Shown here piece after piece: positions 3,276 through 6,987 of a DNA stretch of 6,987 nucleotides (position 1 is the stretch's first letter; the number at the start of each line of letters is the position of its first letter). This DNA is from WJLC01 sp964600865 (GTDB taxonomy: Archaea; Nanobdellota; Nanobdellia; Pacearchaeales; GW2011-AR1): contig CAZRJP010000029.1 of NCBI GenBank assembly GCA_964600865.1, forward strand, positions 1 through 6,987, read 5' to 3'. Made by a program: the position numbers and the translations under genes. The notes under the pieces are model-generated. The model searched no databases. It was given only the letters and a program-made list of their open reading frames with translations, and had not been told where the DNA came from.

Positions 3276-5231
3276 ATGAATAATGAAAAAATCCTCGACT
3301 GGAATAAAGACCCAAATAGTTGGTATGAAAAATCTAAAGACCCAAATCATCCAGCTTCTCAATATACAGATAAAGTTCCATCAACACACGAAATAGTTGT
3401 TATTGAAAAGATATTTAGATTTAAAATTAAGGATTTAAAATTGAGTAAAACAGATAAAAAATATATTGATGATGAATTAAATAAAACAAAATTAGATTTA
3501 AAATCTTATAAAACAACTATCAAGAACCTAATTAAGGAATTAGAATTAGAAATAAATTATGAAGATATTGAAGAAGAGTTTAAAAAAATAAGGTTTGAAG
3601 AGAATATAGAAAATAATCAAAGAAATGTTTTAATGCTTTTAGCAAGGGGTAGAAAAGAGGATAAAAGAGAAGCAACAGAATTAATGGTAGAGATAATATT
3701 AAAAAAAGAAAAGATTTACACAATAAGAGATGAAATTAAAACTGAAATGTGGATTTATAGTAATGGGATATATCTTCCAGAAGGGATAAGTCGGGTAAAA
3801 GGAAATGTTAGAATTATTTTAGGTGATGCTTATAATCTAAGTATAGTCAATGAAGTTATACAAAAAATTGTAGTTGATACTTATATCGATGGTAAACAAT
3901 TTTTTGAAGTTAAAAATATTCATAAAATTGTAGTTGAGAATGGTATATTAAATATGGAGAGTAATAAGATAGAACCTTTTAATCCAAAGGAATTTTATTT
4001 TCAAAAAATACCTGTTTCATTTGACCCTTCTAAAGATTGTCCTTATATAAGAAAATATTTTAGAGAAGTGTTGAAAAATGGAGATGATATTCAAGTTATA
4101 CAAGAATTGTTTGGTTATTTGCTTTTAAAAGATTATCCTTATGAGAAGGCTTTTATGTTTTCTGGTAGTGGAAGGAACGGTAAAGGAAAAACAATATCCT
4201 TAATGAAAACATTTATTGGTTCTAAAAATGTTAAAAATATTCCGTTACAACAATTAGAAAAAAGCGAATTTGTAGTTAATGAATTGCTTAATAAACTTGC
4301 TAATTTAAGTGCTGATATTTCTAAAACTGCATTAAAAGAAACAGGTGTGTTTAAAGCACTAACAGGACGAGATTTGATTTCTGCACAACGTAAATTTTTG
4401 AATAGTGTTGATTTTGTTAATTATGCTAAAATGATTTTCTGTGCTAATGAATTACCAATATCTTATGATTTAACTTTTGCTTTTTTCAATAGGTGGGTTA
4501 TAATTGATTTTCCTTATAAATTTTTAACAAAAAAAGATTATGAAAATACAACTGATAAAAAAAATGTTAAAATAGCAGATGAAGATATAATTGGTAAAAT
4601 AACAACCAAAGATGAATTAAGTGGATTATTAAATTGGGCTTTAGAAGGTTTGCACAGATTATTGAAACAAAAAGGTTTTTCTTATTCTTTTTCAACTGAA
4701 GAAGTAAAGAAGAAATGGTTAAGGCGTTCAAATAGTTTTAATGCTTTTTGTATGGATTGTATTAATGAAGATTATACAAGCAGGATTAAGAAAGATGAAC
4801 TTCGTAAAGTTTATGTTAATTATTGTAGAAAACATAAATTAAATCCATCAGGAGATAAAATAATTAAAGGTGTTTTAATAAGTATGTTTGGGGCTGGTGA
4901 AGAGAGAAAAACAGATGTAAATGGTGATGTTGTTAATTGTTGGGAAGGTATATCTTTTTGTCAGGGTTGTCAGGATTGTAAGGGTTTTTCAACTCATACT
5001 ATAGATACGTTCTCTTATATAGGGTCAAAAACCATATCAACCCCAACAACCCTAACAATTCCATATATGATTTTGAAATTATTAGAAAAAAATAATGAAT
5101 TATCAACTCAAAAATTGTCAAATAAACTTAACATTTCTGTTGGTGAAATTTATCCTATCTTAAGGAAAATGAGTGAAGATGGAGATATATTTGAGCCAAG
5201 AAAAAAGGATTATTGGAGATTGATTAAATGA
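3276..5231 (+). CDS. SF3 replicative helicase (D5/P4-type plasmid replication protein)
   Basis: 651 aa. Residues about 115-275 resemble the D5_N-type region that precedes the ATPase (NGILNMESNKIEPFNPKEF). The SF3 AAA+ motor follows: Walker A GSGRNGKGKT at 297-306 with K305; a Walker B-region segment LANLSADIS at 341-349; sensor/motif C AKMIFCANELP at 384-394 with N391; and a likely arginine finger at R406 (FFNRWVIIDFP). A conserved-looking WEGISF (556-561) closes the D5-type C-terminal region. Next is a cysteine-rich linker, C555/C562/C565/C568, and a winged-helix domain at about 595-651. It should form a hexamer that unwinds the origin. I see no archaeo-eukaryotic primase motif in the N-terminal 110 residues, so priming may be supplied by the host. 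No SD is visible before ATG 3276; the mRNA may be leaderless or read through from 2784. Confidence 0.92.
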   Translation: MNNEKILDWNKDPNSWYEKSKDPNHPASQYTDKVPSTHEIVVIEKIFRFKIKDLKLSKTDKKYIDDELNKTKLDLKSYKTTIKNLIKELELEINYEDIEEEFKKIRFEENIENNQRNVLMLLARGRKEDKREATELMVEIILKKEKIYTIRDEIKTEMWIYSNGIYLPEGISRVKGNVRIILGDAYNLSIVNEVIQKIVVDTYIDGKQFFEVKNIHKIVVENGILNMESNKIEPFNPKEFYFQKIPVSFDPSKDCPYIRKYFREVLKNGDDIQVIQELFGYLLLKDYPYEKAFMFSGSGRNGKGKTISLMKTFIGSKNVKNIPLQQLEKSEFVVNELLNKLANLSADISKTALKETGVFKALTGRDLISAQRKFLNSVDFVNYAKMIFCANELPISYDLTFAFFNRWVIIDFPYKFLTKKDYENTTDKKNVKIADEDIIGKITTKDELSGLLNWALEGLHRLLKQKGFSYSFSTEEVKKKWLRRSNSFNAFCMDCINEDYTSRIKKDELRKVYVNYCRKHKLNPSGDKIIKGVLISMFGAGEERKTDVNGDVVNCWEGISFCQGCQDCKGFSTHTIDTFSYIGSKTISTPTTLTIPYMILKLLEKNNELSTQKLSNKLNISVGEIYPILRKMSEDGDIFEPRKKDYWRLIK

Positions 5232-5380
5232 AAATGAAAAAAACCCAATTAAACCTGGATTTGATGGAAAAAGAACACATTTTACAATTTTGTAAAATCT
5301 GTAGGCGAGAAACCCCTCATATTGTCGCAAAACTCCCCATATTAATGAAATGTTCATTTTGCGGTCAAATCCATGAATAA
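5228..5380 (+). CDS. Small zinc-ribbon protein (50 aa)
   Basis: Its ATG overlaps the helicase TGA (ATGA), with GGAG at 5215-5218 nine bases upstream. Two CxxC knuckles, C22/C25 (FCKIC) and C42/C45 (KCSFC), frame a short hairpin with RRETPHI between, the classical rubredoxin-like zinc ribbon. It is a paralogue of the protein at 5576-5701: both have CxxC, then a threonine and HI, then CxxCG. Such mini-proteins of archaeal elements probably bind nucleic acid or the replication machinery, but no specific role can be stated. First gene of the coupled string after the helicase. Confidence 0.75.
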   Translation: MKMKKTQLNLDLMEKEHILQFCKICRRETPHIVAKLPILMKCSFCGQIHE

Positions 5381-5579
5381 AAAAAAAAATGATAAAAAAA
5401 CGAGAAAAAAGCGGAAAAATGAAGGTTTTCAAGAGGTGATGTATATTGCAAAACATTTGATCGTATTCAATAGTCAATATTATAGGGAAATCAGGCAAGA
5501 AATTGAAGATAAAAACCTATCAGGAGTTACAGAGCTTTTCAAATTGATACTTGAAGAAAGGTATTTTATTCGAAAATGA
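5373..5579 (+). CDS. Unknown 68-aa protein with strongly basic N-terminus
   Basis: The start ATG lies 8 bases before the end of the preceding zinc-ribbon gene, and the stop overlaps the next ATG (ATGA), so it sits inside a coupled series. Residues 1-16 are almost all K, R and N (MNKKKNDKKTRKKRKN), likely a nucleic-acid-contacting tail. Residues 18-68 are predicted as helices (FQEVMYIAKHLIVF, then QEIEDKNLSGVTELFKLILE). The family is unknown. Confidence 0.65.
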   Translation: MNKKKNDKKTRKKRKNEGFQEVMYIAKHLIVFNSQYYREIRQEIEDKNLSGVTELFKLILEERYFIRK

Positions 5580-5701
5580 AAAAAAAAGATATATTTTGTC
5601 CGAAATGTAGGGCTCAAACACTGCACATTTTGAAATTTAAACAGATTCGGGTATGGATTTGTGCATTTTGCGGCAATATTTCGAGGCGGGAGTATTTTTA
5701 A
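5576..5701 (+). CDS. Small zinc-ribbon protein, paralogue of the 5228 gene (41 aa)
   Basis: It overlaps the upstream stop (ATGA), with AAAGGT at 5557-5562 as a possible ribosome-binding site. C8/C11 (FCPKC) and C29/C32 (ICAFCG) are the four zinc ligands. Between them, RAQTLHILK matches RRETPHIVAK of the gene at 5228. The match suggests a duplication within the operon, with loss or gain of the gene between. Basic, no other domain. Too short for standard gene callers, but the coupling and the ligands support it. Confidence 0.7.
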   Translation: MKKKDIFCPKCRAQTLHILKFKQIRVWICAFCGNISRREYF

Positions 5702-5871
5702 TGCCTGTAATCAAATGCCATCGGTGCAAAAAGAGGTTTTTTGTGAAAAAAGGCCTCTTTCGGATATTGTGTCCAATTTGTTGGCGGACTATGCAAGGCC
5801 AGGAACGCCGTTTTTATTGTTGGAAATGGCGGCAGGATGTGATAAAAAAACAAAATGATAAGCTTCATTAA
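5701..5871 (+). CDS. Small zinc-ribbon protein (56 aa)
   Basis: Start ATG 5701 shares its A with the preceding TAA. A longer in-frame start at 5653 would overlap that gene by 49 bases and is less likely; GGCGGGAG at 5685-5692 also favours 5701. C6/C9 (CHRC) and C24/C27 (CPIC) form a zinc ribbon with basic hairpin residues (KKRFFVKKGLFRI). A third part, YCWKWRQDVIKK, ends the protein. It is less similar to the other two ribbons. Presumably nucleic-acid binding; role unknown. Confidence 0.65.
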   Translation: MPVIKCHRCKKRFFVKKGLFRILCPICWRTMQGQERRFYCWKWRQDVIKKQNDKLH

Positions 5872-5965
5872 TCGAAAATTTTGGAATTTGGTGGTTTGGC
5901 TGTTTAAAAGGGTGAAAAAACAAAAAAATGATGAAAAAAATAAGAAAAGGAATATATCACCATAA
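5855..5965 (+). CDS. Possible 36-aa micro-protein, amphipathic or membrane-touching
   Basis: This ORF starts 17 bases before the end of the preceding gene. It reads MISFINRKFWNLVVWLFKRV and then a basic KKQKNDEKNKKRN tail. The aromatic/hydrophobic stretch FWNLVVWLF is short for a membrane span but suits an amphipathic helix at the membrane or in a protein groove. AGGATGTGAT about 12 bases before the ATG is a fair ribosome-binding site. This would be the sixth gene of the coupled string, or only the end of the transcript. Confidence 0.4.
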   Translation: MISFINRKFWNLVVWLFKRVKKQKNDEKNKKRNISP

Positions 5966-5981
5966 TTCATATTTTTGCGGT

Positions 5982-6001
5982 GGAAAAAAATACTTATATT
6001 A
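5982..6001 (+). promoter_or_regulatory. Archaeal promoter of the RHH gene
   Basis: The purine-rich BRE-like GGAAAAAAA precedes TACTTATATTA (TATA centred near 5997). A transcript would begin near 6022, six or seven bases before ATG 6029, so it would be leaderless or nearly so. A second AT-rich stretch (6016-6027) is too near the start to serve. Confidence 0.55.
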
Positions 6002-6028
6002 CTATAGTATAAGAATAATATATAAAAA

Positions 6029-6271
6029 ATGATAAAAAAACAAGAAAAAAGAGTCCAAAGAAGTGTTTATGTAGATGAAAAAACATGGGAAAATTTTCAA
6101 CGACAAGGTATGAATATCTCAAGAATTTTTCGAGACTTTTTGAATGATCACTGGAATAAATGCTTTCCGCCAACTTGTGATATTTGTTTTGAATCAAATG
6201 TTTCGGAAAAAAACAGAATATGTGATGAATGTATGAAAAAGTGCAAAGAAATAATAAAACATGATATATAA
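6029..6271 (+). CDS. Ribbon-helix-helix regulator with C-terminal zinc finger (80 aa)
   Basis: Residues 8-14 (RVQRSVYV) form the DNA-reading strand. Helices at about 16-25 (EKTWENFQRQ) and 29-42 (NISRIFRDFLNDHW) complete a MetJ/Arc/CopG-type RHH. C50/C53 (CDIC) and C65/C68 (CDEC), with extra C45 and C72, form a zinc finger. RHH proteins act as dimers at inverted or tandem operators, and on plasmids they commonly control copy number, partition or antitoxin transcription. The inverted repeat at 857-896 and the GTTATA sites are candidate targets (inference). No toxin gene is evident next to it. It has its own promoter and a likely leaderless start. Confidence 0.8.
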   Translation: MIKKQEKRVQRSVYVDEKTWENFQRQGMNISRIFRDFLNDHWNKCFPPTCDICFESNVSEKNRICDECMKKCKEIIKHDI

Positions 6272-6274
6272 CTA

Positions 6275-6481
6275 ATGATGGAAAAAAAAGAAATAAAGTC
6301 AAAAAAAGAAATCGTTGATGTTAATAACTATATTCAAGAATTGCCAGAATTAACTATAACTAAAACAATTACAAATTTCGATTTCATTTCGGAGCATATC
6401 AGTTTTAAAGCAAAATCATATAGTCTGCACGAATGCAAAAAAGGCATTAACTATCTTTTAAAAAAAAAAAAGATGATCTAA
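6275..6481 (+). CDS. Unknown 68-aa protein whose stop codon lies in the array border
   Basis: It follows the RHH gene after three bases, so it is in the same transcript. A start at 6278 is equally possible. It reads MMEKKEIKSKKEIVDVNNYI, then a central part with LPELTITKTITNFDFISEHI, then a lysine-rich end (LLKKKKMI) encoded by a run of 12 A (6460-6471). The family is unknown. The TAA at 6479-6481 is supplied by the 16-bp border repeat, so array changes beyond the border leave this protein unchanged. It converges with and overlaps the minus-strand ORF at 6447-6683. Confidence 0.6.
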   Translation: MMEKKEIKSKKEIVDVNNYIQELPELTITKTITNFDFISEHISFKAKSYSLHECKKGINYLLKKKKMI

Positions 6482-6683
6482 TCATAGTGGATACTTGTGG
6501 AATGTTTCCAAAGTGTGAAACTTTATTGTCTTTGGTAGAATTCCATAAATTGTATAGAAAGGGTTGGAAATTGAGAGTTTTATCATATTCTGCATTTTTG
6601 CAGTTTGTGATAATATCATTAATTTGTGGTTGTGATAATCCGACCATCTCCGCAACCTGTTGCTGTGTTAATTCCGCCTTCAA
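6447..6683 (-). CDS. Array ORF with 10-residue in-frame deletion and new tail (78 aa)
   Basis: It is identical to the ORF at 50-292 up to HFGNIPQV, then lacks FVENLLYYYT (30 bases), continues STMIR from the border and reads out into the backbone as SSFFFLKDS. The loss removes the last part of the methyltransferase-like segment but keeps the HTH. It is the last ORF of the minus-strand series and overlaps the convergent gene at 6275-6481 by 35 bases. Whether it is still functional is unclear. It could be a degraded terminal copy. Confidence 0.5.
   Translation of the reverse strand: MKAELTQQQVAEMVGLSQPQINDIITNCKNAEYDKTLNFQPFLYNLWNSTKDNKVSHFGNIPQVSTMIRSSFFFLKDS
6477..6492. repeat. 16-bp border repeat, outer right edge of array
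   Basis: TCTAATCATAGTGGAT. To its left is unrelated backbone sequence (the end of the gene at 6275-6481); to its right the array begins. Counterpart of the outer copy at 546-561. Without the array, the backbone would read through a single copy. Confidence 0.85.
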
Positions 6684-6922
6684 ATTCTAATCATAGTGGA
6701 TGTGTAATAATAAAGTAAGTTCTCAACAAATACTTGTGGAATGTTTCCAAAGTGTGAAACTTTATTGTCTTTGGTAGAATTCCATAAATTGTATAGAAAG
6801 GGTTGGAAATTGAGAGTTTTATCATATTCTGCATTTTTGCAGTTTGTGATAATATCATTAATTTGTGGTTGTGATAATCCGACCATCTCCGCAACCTGTT
6901 GCTGTGTTAATTCCGCCTTCAA
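6680..6922 (-). CDS. HTH plus truncated DNA methyltransferase-like protein, second view of 50-292
   Basis: Base-identical to the ORF at 50-292, at an offset of 6,630. On a circular molecule it is the same gene; on a linear molecule it is a separate copy. See that entry for domains. It has a TTG start at 6922-6920, and its stop overlaps the next TTG at 6683. Confidence 0.55.
   Translation of the reverse strand: MKAELTQQQVAEMVGLSQPQINDIITNCKNAEYDKTLNFQPFLYNLWNSTKDNKVSHFGNIPQVFVENLLYYYTSTMIRI
6686..6701. repeat. 16-bp module border repeat, copy 5 (equals copy 1)
   Basis: TCTAATCATAGTGGAT, 209 bases after the copy at 6477 and equivalent to 56-71 on a circular molecule. Confidence 0.85.
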
Positions 6923-6987
6923 ATTCTAATCATAGTGGATGTGTAATAATAAAGTAAGTTCTCAACAAATACTTGTGGAATGTTTCC
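6919..6987 (-). CDS. Partial array ORF, cut by right window edge
   Basis: This is the C-terminal 22 codons and stop of an array ORF (GNIPQVFVENLLYYYT, then STMIRI). It is identical to the end of the ORFs at 50-292 and 289-543. Which of the two follows beyond the edge cannot be decided from the window; a circular reading makes it the 84-aa form. Confidence 0.5.
   Translation of the reverse strand, partial: GNIPQVFVENLLYYYTSTMIRI
6925..6940. repeat. 16-bp module border repeat, copy 6 (equals copy 2)
   Basis: TCTAATCATAGTGGAT, 239 bases after copy 5 and equivalent to 295-310 on a circular molecule. Confidence 0.85.

Larger units (their letters stand above)
6477..6987. repeat. Tandem module array, right part
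   Basis: A 209-bp module (6477-6685) is followed by a 239-bp module (6686-6924, identical to 56-294) and a partial module (6925-6987, identical to 295-357). The 209-bp module lacks the 30 bases that directly follow the border in every other copy. On a circular molecule this joins the left part to give three modules in all. Confidence 0.9.
6631..6987. repeat. Terminal direct repeat, right copy (circular overlap)
   Basis: Identical to 1-357. The last base, 6987, corresponds to 357, and at 358 the 251-bp module (GAAATGG) parts from the 239-bp module (AAAGTG). The assembly thus stops exactly at a repeat branch. Confidence 0.9.

Noticed and set aside
5653..5700. Longer N-terminus for the zinc-ribbon gene starting at 5701
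   Set aside because: It would overlap the preceding zinc-ribbon gene by 49 bases. ATG 5701 directly at the previous stop, with a purine-rich site upstream, fits the coupling seen in the neighbours.
5994..6302. Minus-strand hydrophobic ORF of 102 aa
   Set aside because: Antisense to the RHH/zinc-finger gene, whose motifs are clear; this is a composition artefact.
6029..6481. Toxin-antitoxin pair (RHH antitoxin and following gene as toxin)
   Set aside because: The 68-aa product shows no RelE, MazF, PIN or other toxin features. The gene order alone is insufficient.

Overview
The window looks like a small, AT-rich, archaeal mobile element, either a cryptic plasmid or an integrative plasmid/virus-like element. 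Three things point to an archaeal host. Promoters have the BRE/TATA form: a TATA-like box lies about 25 bases upstream of the inferred start, and in one case it falls exactly where a leaderless mRNA would begin at an ATG. The integrase ends in a zinc ribbon of a kind common in archaeal tyrosine recombinases. Short zinc-ribbon and ribbon-helix-helix (RHH) proteins are abundant. Lysine (AAA) and AGA/AGG arginine codons dominate. I cannot name a lineage; a methanogen or DPANN host would both fit.

Positions 1-357 are identical to 6631-6987 (compared base by base). The simplest reading is one circular molecule of about 6,630 bp whose ends overlap. The caveat is that the overlap lies in a tandem repeat, and the right end stops exactly where two repeat copies begin to differ.

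Layout of the circle. (a) Repeat/cassette array (6477-6987 joined to 1-561): three tandem modules of 209, 239 and 251 bp, each bordered by the same 16-bp sequence. Each carries a small minus-strand ORF that resembles an internal piece (HTH plus the start of the catalytic domain) of a DNA N4/N6 methyltransferase, cut just before the expected SAM-binding motif. (b) 562-1002: control region with a possible one-helix membrane micro-gene on the minus strand, a 12-bp inverted repeat, GTTATA repeats and the integrase promoter. (c) 1003-2753: tyrosine integrase and an overlapping unknown gene. (d) 2784-3258: leaderless promoter, two small coupled genes and an A/T-rich hairpin. (e) 3276-5965: SF3 (D5/P4-type) replicative helicase followed by five tiny overlapping genes, three of them zinc ribbons. 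(f) 5993-6481: a promoter, an RHH/zinc-finger regulator and an unknown small gene whose stop codon lies inside the array's border repeat.

The helicase would drive replication, the integrase would allow integration or site-specific recombination, and the RHH and zinc-ribbon proteins probably regulate copy number or transcription. The array is the most unusual part. Its modules keep an open frame despite 12-bp and 30-bp indels and many synonymous differences, so they appear to be, or recently to have been, selected as protein. No capsid, portal or terminase genes are visible.
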